In this document: positions 35,501-43,534 of the stretch, one piece after another
Layout: each line of letters starts with the position of its first letter
Numbering within the stretch: the first letter of the stretch is position 1
NCBI GenBank assembly: GCA_046328715.1
Contig: JAXLWB010000053.1
Coordinates: 1 to 64,000, forward strand
Source: JAXLWB01 sp046328715
Lineage (GTDB): Bacteria > Chloroflexota > Anaerolineae > Caldilineales > Caldilineaceae
DNA length: 64,000 bases
Direction: 5' to 3'
Made by a program: the position numbers and the translations under genes
The notes under the pieces: generated by a model
What the model was told of the DNA's origin: nothing
The model's database searches: none
Seen by the model: only the letters and a program-made list of their open reading frames with translations

Positions 35501-35728
35501 GATACCTACAGCCTGGGCCAACCGACTCGCCTCAACGCTAAGATCGCTACACTCATCCCAATTATCGCCAGTGCCGATGCCAAACCAACCCAGGCAGCGA
35601 AGGAAGTCTACACTGTCTACAGCCAGGGCGTTGATGAGCAGACTGCTGCACTCGAGCAGGTGCTGACCGACGATTTGGAAGAATTTAACGAACTGGTCTA
35701 CACGGCCAAGATTCCGGCAGTCGTGTAA
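32549..35728 (+). CDS. VPS10/BNR Asp-box beta-propeller protein
   Basis: A 1059-residue protein whose first 700 residues form one or two sortilin/VPS10-like propellers. About ten Asp-box motifs of the type S-x-D-x-G-x-x-W can be read: TTDAGTTW, STDAGVTW, STDGGKSW, STDGGETW, SDDFGATW, STDAGKNW, TTDEGITW, SQDGGKKW, TSDFGKSW and STDDGKNW. Between them are VHPKNPDIVWVA-type strands. The C-terminal 330 residues comprise a beta-sandwich and a helical region (EEQRKLHQTLIDKVSAAHT), as in proteins annotated as glycosyl hydrolase/WD40-YVTN-BNR. There is no signal peptide, so either it is cytoplasmic or an export signal is missing. Enzymatic activity is not evident. Confidence 0.85.
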   Translation: MAQTTFSEQLLNAMTFRCIGPVRGGRVIAVAGVPNDIATYYFGAVAGGIWKTTDAGTTWLPIADKYLKTGSVSDICVAPSDPNVIYVGMGESTIRTDVSHGDGVYKSTDAGVTWQHCGLAETRHIGRVRVHPKNPDIVWVAALGHAFGDNSERGVYKSTDGGKSWRQVLFKSNKAGAVDLTFDPRNPEIIYASIWQVYRNFWELNSGGPDSGIWKSTDGGETWTEITKNPGLPKAELLGKIGVSASPVQAGRVYALVEAKEGKGMYRSDDFGATWTHTSGNPALSNRPWYYMHVHADTQHADTVYVNNLDFLKSTDAGKNWTSIPTPHGDNHGLWIDPNNNRRMIQSNDGGANISFNGGESFSTIYNQLTAQFYNMDIDNQFPYRVYGTQQDNSSLRVASDTISGAICWSDTQITGTGESGFIAVHPEDPEIVYVGAVGSSPGGQGSLQRCDMRSGHIQLINVWPDDAHGVGVGSMKIRFPWTFPILFSPHDSKVLYTCGNIAFRTTDEGITWEAISPDLTRADMSKLGPSGGNITLDTSGAEHYATISTFRESALQKGLFWAGSDDGLIHVSQDGGKKWSNVTPPDLPEWTLIRTVEPSPFDVGTCYVAGTRYKLDDSTPYLYKTSDFGKSWQKITDGIPTDDFVRVVRCDPSKPGYLYCGTETGVYVSTDDGKNWLRWQANLPATPVYDMRVKDGDLVIATHGRGFYIMDDLTRLYNAPSATPTQPHLFAPRRTYRILPDLVGSWVPSEGRIYGLGLGSAATIVARKNEQGVSERQYLDCGEAATRGAIVTYYLPEALAADSKASIAFLDAQGNLLREFTLKPADYDKWDDNKKGLNPGPWISGKAGMNKFVWNLQSTGAVKVTGNKTAGEANEGPHVLPGNYQVRLTVGETVLTESFELVNDPRVQTPLSVLEEQRKLHQTLIDKVSAAHTSVIRLREVREQLENWKKRTKGAAQIVSAADTILGKLAKIEDALILPGDQKDTYSLGQPTRLNAKIATLIPIIASADAKPTQAAKEVYTVYSQGVDEQTAALEQVLTDDLEEFNELVYTAKIPAVV

Positions 35729-35732
35729 AGAC

Positions 35733-35777
35733 AGACAAGAAGACAAGAAGACAGGATGAATTCTTGTCTTCTTGTCT
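35733..35777. repeat. Quasi-repeat palindrome after VPS10-like gene
   Basis: The left arm 35733-35749 (AGACAAGAAGACAAGAA) is a perfect inverse of 35761-35777, loop 11 nt. The unit is an 8-nt repeat, GACAAGAA. A further partial copy (CTTCATCTTGTC) follows to 35793, allowing alternative pairings. It begins 5 nt after the stop codon. Confidence 0.82.
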
Positions 35778-35822
35778 TCCCTTCATCTTGTCTTTCTCCT
35801 TTATCCGAAAGGTTTCACAACG

Positions 35823-36137
35823 ATGTCAAGTACAAAACTCATCCCCTTGCCTCCCCACCTGCCCGATGGCCAGGTATTGGCGATGGAAGTAGGTGGTCGT
35901 CCGGTTGGTATCGCCAAAATTGATGACAAGTGGTACGCCTTTGAAGACTCCTGTACCCATGCTGCCTGCTCCTTCAGCGGCTCGGGTGGCATTGAGAATG
36001 GCTCGCTGGTCTGCGGCTGCCACGGTGCCAAGTTTGATATGATCACAGGCAAGGTGCTACGCGGCCCAGCCTTGGAGGCGATCTATGTCTATGCGATTGC
36101 GGAGAAGGAAGGTGGGTTGGAGGTGACGATAGAGTAG
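35823..36137 (+). CDS. Rieske-type ferredoxin
   Basis: A 104-residue soluble Rieske [2Fe-2S] protein of the dioxygenase-ferredoxin type. The cluster motifs are CTHAAC (Cys and His ligands) and, after a 16-residue loop, CGCHGAKFD (Cys and His ligands); there is no membrane anchor, unlike the Rieske protein at 5637-6131. The start at 35823 is preferred over a frame opened at 35772 because AAAGG precedes it and the product then has the usual compact length. Such ferredoxins deliver electrons to oxygenases or other redox enzymes; no terminal oxygenase is adjacent. Its stop codon is immediately followed by the next ATG, so the downstream Cys-containing protein is translationally coupled. Confidence 0.92.
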   Translation: MSSTKLIPLPPHLPDGQVLAMEVGGRPVGIAKIDDKWYAFEDSCTHAACSFSGSGGIENGSLVCGCHGAKFDMITGKVLRGPALEAIYVYAIAEKEGGLEVTIE

Positions 36138-36635
36138 ATGGATGAGTTACAACGGCAGCGGGCAATTGAACTCATTTCGGCATCTCCTTCTAAGGAATCA
36201 CTTCTCCGATTGATTTCGTGGCTGGACACGGAGTGCTTTGGTTCGCCACTTGTTTCGCTTCCGCGCCAAATCCTTGCCCGCGCTGTCATTGCAATAGGGT
36301 ATCGTTTGATAGATAAGCTTGGTCTTCCCACCATCAAAGCCACGACGGAAGCGGCAGAGTTCTTTGCGTTGGAACCAACCCCTGAAAGTTTTGACGTCTA
36401 TTTGCGTGCAGCGACCAATTCTTATCCGTTTGGCGCGGGAGATGGTTGTTATGCGATTCACGAAATAGGATTTGCTGGGTGTGAACCTGGGAGTGGATGT
36501 AGTAGTGGATCAGGTTGTCTGTATTCCTCCGGCTTAGAAAATGATTTCGTAATGCAATGTATTGCTGGTGAGCTTATTCCTTGGCTAGAGAATCGGGAAG
36601 ATCCTGTCGCACAACGTTGGGTGGCACATGGCTAA
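36138..36635 (+). CDS. Unknown Cys-containing protein coupled to Rieske ferredoxin
   Basis: A 165-residue protein not recognised. The first 95 residues are helical and soluble. A Gly/Ser/Cys segment follows, with Cys104, Cys115, Cys121 and Cys127 (GCEPGSGCSSGSGC) and one later Cys141, then a short acidic C-terminus. The spaced cysteines could bind a metal or an iron-sulfur cluster, or form thioethers, but no known motif fits. The ATG is the next codon after the ferredoxin stop, and GGAGGT lies upstream within the ferredoxin gene, so the proteins are made together. Codon use looks more AT-rich than neighbouring genes. It ends 4 nt before the convergent glycosidase-like gene, leaving no room for a separate terminator. 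Confidence 0.7.
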   Translation: MDELQRQRAIELISASPSKESLLRLISWLDTECFGSPLVSLPRQILARAVIAIGYRLIDKLGLPTIKATTEAAEFFALEPTPESFDVYLRAATNSYPFGAGDGCYAIHEIGFAGCEPGSGCSSGSGCLYSSGLENDFVMQCIAGELIPWLENREDPVAQRWVAHG

Positions 36636-36639
36636 TTCG

Positions 36640-37902
36640 CTACTTTAAAAGTCCACGATTCTGCTCATTCAACCTCTGAATCAACTTGAACGTATCATTC
36701 GTCGCAAAATAGCGCTCATCGGCCAACATGTTGCGCAGGGGGATGCTCATCTCCCACAGCCGCACGATAAAGGGTGACGTGGCTGGTGTCTCATCCACCA
36801 GGTAGTCCATCATGCGCGCTAGCAGATATTGGGTGTGAATGCGGCTGCCTGGTTGATATTGCCGGGGTTCGTCGTTCCAATCGCTGATTTGAAACTCGGT
36901 GACTTCGAGAGGAATGCCTGCTGTTGCCAGGGTTCGTTTGGCACTGGGGATGAGGCTGTCGCCATGACGCAGACGCACGCCGGCAAAAGTATCGACATAG
37001 AAATCGGCTGCCAGTCGACCTGCCCCTGTCTCCTCGTAGATGTCAGTGCCAATGATTGGCTCTAGCGTAGGAAATTCTTGGCGCAGGGATAGTGCGGTCT
37101 TGACTACGTGGCTTAGCGAAGCCTCCTGCCATGGCGGCGAGATGATGGCGCTGTTGATCAAGATGCGGCGTGGGTGGCCTGGATCATAGAGCAACTGTGC
37201 TTGCGCCCGGAGCAGGTCGTCGCTGCTCGCCAAGAGATGTAACCCAAAGTGGGCATCGAATTCGTTTTCAGGGTTAAATCCGTATAAGCTATCCAGCCCA
37301 AACTCAGTCTCCAGGTGGTCTAGCAGGCGCTGACTATAGTCAAGTGTCAGTTTGCCCAGCGGTGAGTCGGCATAGATTGTGCTGCCTTTTTCAATACCGT
37401 AGGAGGCTAGGTTTTGTTCGATCTCAGTTGGGAAATGAGTCTCCGGCGGAAAAGGTGCTTTGGCACCATAAGCCACAATCGTTTTAATCCCATACTTGAG
37501 CAGTGCTGCCAGCCAAGGGTCATAAGCCCCCATGCCCTGCTCTGCATGAGTACTCCAACGCATGCACAGGCGCACATGGGTGCAGCCAAAATTATCCTTC
37601 AAGAGTTTGACCGTGCGATCAGGGTTGGCTCCGGCTGCCATCAATTCGTAGTCTGGACAGAGGCTGGCCCCAAAATGCAAGCGGGCCAGCTTCTTGCTGT
37701 ATTTCTTTACAAAGGTGGCGGCGTCGCAAGTCACTTCCTGCCAGGTGACATGTTGCTCCCACATGGCTTCACCGACACGCCCAACCCCGAAAACTGTACC
37801 CAACCCACCAATGCTTAAACTGCCAAAGGTCGCCATTCGCAAGAACCCGCGCCGAGTTGGCCGAAAAGTGTGCCCTTCGTCTATATCATTGTTCGTCTGC
37901 AT
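36640..37902 (-). CDS. Tat-exported glycoside-hydrolase-like protein
   Basis: A 420-residue secreted protein with a twin-arginine signal (TRRGFLRMATFGSL at about 16-30). The rest looks like a (beta/alpha)8 barrel of the glycoside hydrolase A clan. A conserved Asn-Glu pair, FNPENEFD near 214, is a candidate for the acid/base position, and LEVTEFQISDWN near 335 is a candidate for the nucleophile, both at the ends of strands as expected for retaining enzymes such as xylanases (GH10-like). The family was not identified with certainty. It is the last gene of a minus-strand run with a PhyH oxygenase and two MFS transporters, separated from phyH by a palindromic 136-bp gap. Confidence 0.72.
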   Translation of the reverse strand: MQTNNDIDEGHTFRPTRRGFLRMATFGSLSIGGLGTVFGVGRVGEAMWEQHVTWQEVTCDAATFVKKYSKKLARLHFGASLCPDYELMAAGANPDRTVKLLKDNFGCTHVRLCMRWSTHAEQGMGAYDPWLAALLKYGIKTIVAYGAKAPFPPETHFPTEIEQNLASYGIEKGSTIYADSPLGKLTLDYSQRLLDHLETEFGLDSLYGFNPENEFDAHFGLHLLASSDDLLRAQAQLLYDPGHPRRILINSAIISPPWQEASLSHVVKTALSLRQEFPTLEPIIGTDIYEETGAGRLAADFYVDTFAGVRLRHGDSLIPSAKRTLATAGIPLEVTEFQISDWNDEPRQYQPGSRIHTQYLLARMMDYLVDETPATSPFIVRLWEMSIPLRNMLADERYFATNDTFKLIQRLNEQNRGLLK

Positions 37903-37951
37903 CCGACCTGCCGATCCATCATTATCCTTCGTAACGGCTCAGACCTTACAC

Positions 37952-38017
37952 AACAACGAATGGAGAAAGGATCGAAAATTGCGCCGTCAGCTTTCGTTCC
38001 TTTCTTCATTCGTTGTT
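37952..38017. repeat. Palindrome between phyH-like and glycosidase-like genes
   Basis: A 26-nt arm (37952-37977, AACAACGAATGGAGAAAGG...) matches the inverse of 37992-38017 at 24 positions, loop 14 nt. It could terminate the PhyH gene, whose stop is 22 nt away on the minus strand; no long U-run follows. Confidence 0.8.
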
Positions 38018-38038
38018 GTTATTGCAAAGGCTGATCCA

Positions 38039-38872
38039 TCACCATTTTTCTACACCTACCAACTTCTTACCCAGCGCTGTTAACGCTGCGGTTTTGCCAA
38101 ACTTCTCTTCAAGCTGTCTTGGATCTCCCGGAAACGCCCGTTTATAATCGGGCGGCAGACGATTTTGCCACAATTCGATTCTGCGCTGACGTTGTGTTTC
38201 GTCTTCTTCATTGGCTGGTGACATCGTAATGTATTGCGCCAGACGCGGTCTGTCAGTGCGGTTACGACCGTTGCCATGTAGCAGCCCAACATGCCAAATG
38301 ACCAAATCACCCGCATTGGCGGCAATCGGTTGAACCTGCCGCTCGCCGATGTCGGGGTTATGCAGATTGGCTCCCGGCGCTTGGGCGGCGAGGATTTCGG
38401 GAATATGTCTGTGTGCTCCGGGGATGCACTGAAAGCCGCCTTGGTCGGCGCTGGTATCTGCCAAACAGAGTACCCCTTGTACGCGCAAGGGCAGCGGCTG
38501 TACGGTTGGGTCAACGTCCCAATGGATAAAGCCCAGGTGGTCCCAGTCTGGGCGCGCAGGCGGGTTCATGTTGACACGGTCCAGGCTGACCCACAGCTTC
38601 TCCGTGCCGAGAATTTCACAGAATGCCTCATAGAGGCGCGGGTTCTGGCGATTGTCCCACATCGACTGATGGTGATACATTTCGACCATGCCTGCACGGC
38701 TATGCCAGGCCGGTTTACGGTACCAGGTTTCTGGATTATTACGATCCATCTCCAGGAATTCCCAGATCGCATCGATGACTGCATCACAATTCTCCTTTGG
38801 CACCGCATTGCGCACGATAACGTAGCCATTTTCTTCCCAAAAGGCTCGATCGGTGGCATTTAGTACGGACAT
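38039..38872 (-). CDS. Phytanoyl-CoA dioxygenase (PhyH) family protein
   Basis: A 277-residue Fe(II)/2-oxoglutarate-dependent oxygenase of the PhyH family. The iron-binding facial triad is seen as HWDVD (His and Asp) and a distal His in WHVGLLHGNGRN, followed by an Arg (DRPRLAQYITMSP) suited to 2-oxoglutarate. Residues GYVIVRNAVPKENCDAVIDAI form the typical N-terminus of the family. The ATG at 38872 has AAAGGAG in front; a longer frame from 38941 is rejected. The substrate is unknown; family members hydroxylate lipids and many secondary metabolites. It lies between an MFS transporter gene and a glycosidase-like gene on the same strand. Confidence 0.88.
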   Translation of the reverse strand: MSVLNATDRAFWEENGYVIVRNAVPKENCDAVIDAIWEFLEMDRNNPETWYRKPAWHSRAGMVEMYHHQSMWDNRQNPRLYEAFCEILGTEKLWVSLDRVNMNPPARPDWDHLGFIHWDVDPTVQPLPLRVQGVLCLADTSADQGGFQCIPGAHRHIPEILAAQAPGANLHNPDIGERQVQPIAANAGDLVIWHVGLLHGNGRNRTDRPRLAQYITMSPANEEDETQRQRRIELWQNRLPPDYKRAFPGDPRQLEEKFGKTAALTALGKKLVGVEKW

Positions 38873-38955
38873 GATAGTCTCCTTTCTACGCTCAAAATAC
38901 GAGCTACGAGTTCTCTGCCACTCGCCACTCGCAATATTCATCCTGGATTGTGCCT

Positions 38956-40206
38956 CTACCTCTTACGCACTGCCACATACCCCCAAAACAACAACGTCCC
39001 TGCCAATGTCAACATCGCCCCCGTAAAAAAGAGCGTTGAATAGCCCAACGAGGTAATCATATAGCCGCCCAGCAACGAAACAGCGGCAAAGCTGAAGCCA
39101 GCCGCCATTTCGCCCGCCCCGTTCATGCTACCGCGTAGGTGGGGTGGACAGTGCTCCATGATGTAGACCAAAAAGGCCGAATAACGCATCGGCGTGACGC
39201 TCCAGCAGAAGATATAGCCGAGGCCAGCGATCCACCAGACCGGCACAAAGGCAATAGGCATCAGCGCTGCGACGACAACCAGCGAGGCACCAATCGTGGT
39301 GCCTGCATTGCCAAAGCGACGGGAAAAATAGGGGACAGCCAGGGCTGCCGGCACACCCAACAATTTTGAGGTCGCCAAGATCCAGCCGATCCGCTCGGTC
39401 GAGACACCCAGTTTGGCATCCAAATAGACGTTGAAGAAGGTTGTTGCAGCCCCAACTCCACCCACTTGCAGAAAGCGAATCAACGACATTAGCACGATCA
39501 AGCCAAATACACCGGTTGCCACAACAGGAGCGCCTACATGTTCCTTGGCCTCTTCCACCTCCAGATGTGGACTCGTCTCCTGCATCGTCATGATCATGGC
39601 CAAGGCGCACAGGAGGACGATAGGCACCAGCCATAGGGTGAGCGCATAAGGGCCAGCCTCATTCAGCGTCTGTCGATTGAACCATGCCATGAGTTGCGGC
39701 AGATTGCCGCCCAGTGCGCTGCCGACAAAGCCAAAGATCGAGTAGAAGGCAGACTGGATCGAGAAGACTGCCGTCCGCATCTTGCTGTGTGAAAGGCTGA
39801 TCACGTACGGTGCTTGGTTGGCATAGTAGCTTGCCATGCCAGCCATCATGATCCCGTTGGCGACCATCATCCAGATGGCGTGCAAGGCATGGGGAAGCTG
39901 CTCTGTCAAAGGCATCATGGCTGCACCGATGATGATCAGGATCAAGCCCAATCGCATCATCTGACGCAAACTCCATCGTTCCCCAATCCGACCAGCGGGG
40001 AGGCAGGCCAGCGCAAAACAGATTTGCCCTACAAAGCCAACTTGGCCCACGACTTTGGGGTCAAAGCCCAGCCGCAGCATATAGAGATTGAGCATCACGC
40101 TCTGGATGCCACCATCAACCGTAATGGCGAAAAGGCCAGCATTGACCAACTGCCGGCGGACACTTGGATGAAATTCGTTCCAGTGTGACTGGAGCGTTGT
40201 AAGCAT
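38956..40206 (-). CDS. MFS transporter
   Basis: A 416-residue major facilitator superfamily protein with about 12 hydrophobic segments. The cytoplasmic loop after helix 2 has the family's GxxxDR-like motif as AGRIGERWSLRQ, and the second half has a matching loop (PYFSRRFGNAG). A central hydrophilic loop (SPHLEVEEAKEHVG) divides the two six-helix bundles. Substrate cannot be told; it resembles drug/metabolite-type exporters. It lies upstream of the PhyH gene (83-nt gap with imperfect CGAG-rich inverted words) and after a second MFS gene of a different subfamily. Confidence 0.9.
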   Translation of the reverse strand: MLTTLQSHWNEFHPSVRRQLVNAGLFAITVDGGIQSVMLNLYMLRLGFDPKVVGQVGFVGQICFALACLPAGRIGERWSLRQMMRLGLILIIIGAAMMPLTEQLPHALHAIWMMVANGIMMAGMASYYANQAPYVISLSHSKMRTAVFSIQSAFYSIFGFVGSALGGNLPQLMAWFNRQTLNEAGPYALTLWLVPIVLLCALAMIMTMQETSPHLEVEEAKEHVGAPVVATGVFGLIVLMSLIRFLQVGGVGAATTFFNVYLDAKLGVSTERIGWILATSKLLGVPAALAVPYFSRRFGNAGTTIGASLVVVAALMPIAFVPVWWIAGLGYIFCWSVTPMRYSAFLVYIMEHCPPHLRGSMNGAGEMAAGFSFAAVSLLGGYMITSLGYSTLFFTGAMLTLAGTLLFWGYVAVRKR

Positions 40207-40228
40207 AAAATTCTTTCTGAAAGTGTAT

Positions 40229-40308
40229 AAGACTTACACAAGACGAGGAAAATACAAGATTTCTCCTCGAAAAAAGCGTTCGTCGAAATAAAGTCTTGCA
40301 TGAGTCTT
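40229..40308. repeat. Nested palindrome between two MFS genes
   Basis: The outer arm AAGACTTACACAAGAC (40229-40244) matches the inverse of 40293-40308 at 13 of 16 positions. Inside, CGAGGAAA...TTTCTCCTCG (40244-40270) forms a second hairpin. It lies 15 nt after the upstream MFS stop on the minus strand. Confidence 0.65.
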
Positions 40309-40323
40309 ACGTGTGGTTGAATG

Positions 40324-41592
40324 TTACTCCAGCCGACGGATACTCGGCGTGCGGACGAGAATCCAGGCCGAAAAGACAAAGGTGCACAGCGCACACAAGC
40401 CAATTGCAACGCTCAGTCCGATCTTTTCTGCCAGCCAACCTGTACCCAGGCTACCAAAGGGCGTGAACCCAAAGAAGGTGATCGTATACAAACTCAGGAC
40501 ACGGCCTCGCATACTATCTTCGATTTCGGTTTGGAGCAGCGTGTTGAGTAGAACATATTCACCAATGAACAGAGCGCCAAGTAGCGCCGCAAAGACCAAG
40601 GCCAGGGGTAACCAATGGTTGAAGGCAAACAAACCTAGCACAATCGGAAAGATCAGGGCGAGCGTGGTCAGGATTCGCCCACGCCCAAGGCTTTTGCCAG
40701 CTTGAGCAATAATGCTAACACTGATGATCGCACCGATGCCAATTGCTGTGTTCAACCAGCCATATTCTGCCGCACCTTGTTGCAACACTTTGTCTACATA
40801 GGCTGGCAATACAGCCAAATAAGCGATGCCGAAGAGGCTTAAAATGAGCGAGAGCAGAATCAATCCAGCTACGGTGGCATTGGCGCGGGTGTAGAGTAAC
40901 CCCTCGCGCATTTGCAGCCAGGGCGAAAAGTGACGCAAAGGCCGTTCATGCTTGGGCAATTTCATCCAGAGCAGGCTGCCAATCACGCTAAGAAAGGAAA
41001 CGCCATTCAGCAAAAAGCACCAAGCTGCTCCGAGTGCGATCAGCAGCCAACCACCAAAGGCTGGGCCGATCACACGTGCTAGGTTAAAGGTGATCGAATT
41101 GAGCGCAATAGCGTTTGGCAAATCTTCCTTGCCCACCATTTCCACCACAAACGCCTGACGTGCTGGCCCATCGAGCGCGTTGACAAAGCCGACGAAGACA
41201 GCGATGACGATCACATGCCACACCTGTACGACTCCAGCAAAGGTAAGCGCTGCCAAAACGAAGGCAAGGATCATGGCACCAGTCTGTGTGGCGACGAGAA
41301 TGTTGCGACGCGAGAAGCGATCCACGATCACGCCGCCCCAAAGCGACAACAGAAGCGCAGGGATGGCAGAGGCAAATTCTACAACGCCGAGTGTAAATTC
41401 GGAACGGCTGAGCTGATAGACAAGCCAGCCCTGCGCAACTCGTTGCATCCAGGTGCCAGCCAAGGAAACGAGCTGTCCACTCAGGTAAAGTTGAAAGTTC
41501 CGATGGCGTAACGATGAAAATGCGCTGAACCGGCCCGCAGTGGGTTGCGTTGCAGAAATTGTCTGATTACCAGACGTCGAGGATTGCGACAT
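40324..41592 (-). CDS. MFS transporter, enterobactin-exporter-like (MFS_3)
   Basis: A 422-residue major facilitator protein of the EntS/MFS_3 type. Diagnostic segments are NFQLYLSGQLVSLAGTWMQRVAQGWLVYQLS near the N-terminus and the loop SLWGGVIVDRFSRRNILVATQT, which carries the DRxxRR-like motif. Also seen is NALDGPARQAFVVEMVGKEDLPNAIALNS, typical of this subfamily. About 12 membrane segments are present. Such proteins export siderophores, drugs or metabolites; the cargo here is unknown. A Ser/Thr-rich N-terminus of 25 residues precedes helix 1. It is first of the minus-strand run MFS-MFS-PhyH-glycosidase, so the run may handle one small-molecule pathway. Confidence 0.9.
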   Translation of the reverse strand: MSQSSTSGNQTISATQPTAGRFSAFSSLRHRNFQLYLSGQLVSLAGTWMQRVAQGWLVYQLSRSEFTLGVVEFASAIPALLLSLWGGVIVDRFSRRNILVATQTGAMILAFVLAALTFAGVVQVWHVIVIAVFVGFVNALDGPARQAFVVEMVGKEDLPNAIALNSITFNLARVIGPAFGGWLLIALGAAWCFLLNGVSFLSVIGSLLWMKLPKHERPLRHFSPWLQMREGLLYTRANATVAGLILLSLILSLFGIAYLAVLPAYVDKVLQQGAAEYGWLNTAIGIGAIISVSIIAQAGKSLGRGRILTTLALIFPIVLGLFAFNHWLPLALVFAALLGALFIGEYVLLNTLLQTEIEDSMRGRVLSLYTITFFGFTPFGSLGTGWLAEKIGLSVAIGLCALCTFVFSAWILVRTPSIRRLE

Positions 41593-41984
41593 GAAGGTTA
41601 CTTATTCTTTCTGAAGCGTGTTTGACCCGCTTTGAACGGGCTAAAACGCCCCGAATATGTACACCTGACGGATTGGGCAGGAGAACGCTGCGCAATGGCA
41701 GGCGTTCAGTTGTTTCCTACATCGGCAACCGTGGCCAAGTGGGTAAATGGTTCTAAAAATGGTATACGGGCTATTATACTGTGAACTCTATCATTCAGAC
41801 ACAATAGTGAGTGGCTCTGTTCACCGCTGTGACAGGACAGATTTAGGTTAAGAATTTTTAAGAAAAATATCGCTGATCGTAAACAAATTGTAATAAAGGA
41901 CGGTTCCGTTTAGTGACTAAATCTGCTACGATGAAGTCGTAAGTTTAACTTTGAGTCGTAATTCAATTCAACAAAGGTGTAGTG
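41593..41984. other. 392-bp divergent gap
   Basis: No gene is supported. It separates the minus-strand MFS gene from a plus-strand unknown gene. Weak hairpins are CCCGCTTTGAACGGG near 41630-41644 and GAACGC...GCGTTC near 41682-41706. The 3' part is AT-rich (41830-41930) and probably contains the promoter of the unknown gene, whose SD-like AAAGGTG is 8 nt before its ATG. Confidence 0.5.
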
Positions 41985-42560
41985 ATGAATCCCCAACGCT
42001 TTTGTGATCAAGACGCTATCGATGAAGTGCGTTCCTCAGTAGCTGCGATTCGCTCACTAGCTTATGATGCATTACATGAGCAGGGAGAAATTCAACCGCA
42101 ACCAGCGATTAGGGACCATTTTTACACGATTCTGGCCCACACAAACCGTATCTTTGCTCTGTTGGGAGAAGCTGTCTCTGCGCCTGCGTTCAGAAAATCT
42201 ACTGCGGCGAGGCTACCCAATCCTCCACCCACCTACAGGGTGATGGATGATGTAGTTCGCTACGAAGGGGCATCAACCGACACTGCGATGGTACTTGCTC
42301 GCCCCTCACTCATCCAGTTGGTCACGGAAACGGTACCCGCAGTTGACTTGGACAATCGCCATCAACTGATGCGTGCCATTTTTGAGATGGTCGAACGTTC
42401 GGAGCGAATTGAACACGAATCATCGACAACAGCGCTTCAAACACAAAACCGAGTGGCTCCACCTCCCGTGACTGTGGTTGATTTGCCCAGCTCCAGAGAT
42501 GCTCGCGGTCTGCGCGATTTGTTTTTGTCCCGTAGACGAAGCATAGAACAAGAGTTATGA
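41985..42560 (+). CDS. Protein of unknown function
   Basis: A 191-residue soluble protein that was not recognised. The N-terminal 60 residues are helical (EVRSSVAAIRSLAYDALHEQ, RDHFYTILAHTNRIFALLGE), followed by a Pro-rich stretch (RLPNPPPTYRVMDD) and a second helical part; the last 40 residues are basic and disordered-looking. There is one Cys (Cys7) and no signal peptide. The ATG at 41985 follows an SD-like AAAGGTG; an overlapping GTG at 41982 is less likely. It lies 251 nt before a response-regulator gene on the same strand. With no motif, no function is proposed. Confidence 0.55.
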   Translation: MNPQRFCDQDAIDEVRSSVAAIRSLAYDALHEQGEIQPQPAIRDHFYTILAHTNRIFALLGEAVSAPAFRKSTAARLPNPPPTYRVMDDVVRYEGASTDTAMVLARPSLIQLVTETVPAVDLDNRHQLMRAIFEMVERSERIEHESSTTALQTQNRVAPPPVTVVDLPSSRDARGLRDLFLSRRRSIEQEL

Positions 42561-42811
42561 GGCGGTGAACTGCGAGACTCACAAGACCATTGATTTCAAC
42601 ATCTCCACATTTCGGTCAAATCCATCAATGAATTTGCGAGTTTCCAATTCTGTAGTTTTCATTTGCCGCACTGAGCCGTAAAGCACCGATTGCGTGTGTT
42701 ACCTTCAGTGAAGTCTGTCGAGAAACAAGCCCGCACAACATCAAGCTAAGTGACAGCTCCCAATCGCTTTCTTTGGGCCAGGTGCGGCACTACCACGGAT
42801 TAGACCGAACT

Positions 42812-43255
42812 ATGAAGCCAAGAATTCTTATTGTAGATGACGAACCTGACATTGTGCGCTTGCTGCAAATGAAGTTGCAGCACTGCGGCTATGATGTGAT
42901 CACTGCTTACGATGGACTGAGTGCAGTCGCCAAGGCGATTGAATTCCGCCCCGACGCAGTCTTAATGGATGTGATGATCTCGGACCTAGACGGCTTTGCT
43001 GCGATGATCCGGATCAAACGTGAACTAAATCCGGCACCGATTGTCTTTATGCTGACTGCGCTGGACACTTTTGACGACATGCACTACGCGCTTCAAAATG
43101 GTGCTGACGACTACGTGACCAAGCCATTCTCGCCGCGCGAGCTGATTTCCCGGCTCAATGTGGCATTGATCAAAGCCGGCAAAACTCCACCGCTGAACAA
43201 CCTGTTGACCACCTTGCGCCCGCAGCCGACATTCCAATTGGCAGGTGCAGTATAG
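42812..43255 (+). CDS. Single-domain response regulator (receiver only)
   Basis: A 147-residue CheY-like receiver. The acidic pocket VDDEPD near 8-13, the phospho-acceptor Asp in VLMDVMI near 54, Thr in MLTALD near 82 and Lys in VTKPFSP near 104 are all present, so it should be phosphorylated. After the receiver only a short tail of about 25 residues remains, with no DNA-binding or enzymatic output domain. It probably works by binding another protein. No histidine kinase is encoded nearby. The start at 42812 gives the standard MKPRILIVDDE; the frame is open back to 42773 without a better start. Confidence 0.9.
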   Translation: MKPRILIVDDEPDIVRLLQMKLQHCGYDVITAYDGLSAVAKAIEFRPDAVLMDVMISDLDGFAAMIRIKRELNPAPIVFMLTALDTFDDMHYALQNGADDYVTKPFSPRELISRLNVALIKAGKTPPLNNLLTTLRPQPTFQLAGAV

Positions 43256-43350
43256 AGTACCGCATGGCGATTTGCTTGATGCCGTGCGGGGTATAGCAAA
43301 AGTTGCTTAACCCCTCCCCTCTCGCTTACAATCAATTTATACATCATATC

Positions 43351-43383
43351 AATGCTCGGCATCAGAATGACGCCGAGCATTTT
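43351..43383 (+). terminator. Terminator after response regulator gene
   Basis: AATGCTCGGC pairs with GCCGAGCATT (10 bp, 11-nt loop) followed by TTT. It lies about 95 nt after the stop codon and ends about 150 nt before typA, so typA should have its own promoter. Confidence 0.8.
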
Positions 43384-43534
43384 GTTGTCAGAAACTGGCT
43401 GAGAAGGACACATGGGTTGTTTGCAGAAGAGCCACTGGGTCGATCAGTGCCATTTTCGTTTGTTGCCCAATAGTTTAGCATAAAGCTGAGCTGTCGGCTT
43501 TTCAGATGGTTTCTTTGAGGTTTTAGGAAAATTT

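Noticed and set aside
36115..36635. Cys/Gly-rich protein as a RiPP precursor
   Set aside because: At 165 residues, with a folded N-terminal part and no adjacent maturation enzyme, it does not look like a precursor peptide.
41593..41984. Possible tRNA or small RNA in the gap
   Set aside because: The short hairpins do not form a cloverleaf, and no CCA-end or anticodon stem was found.
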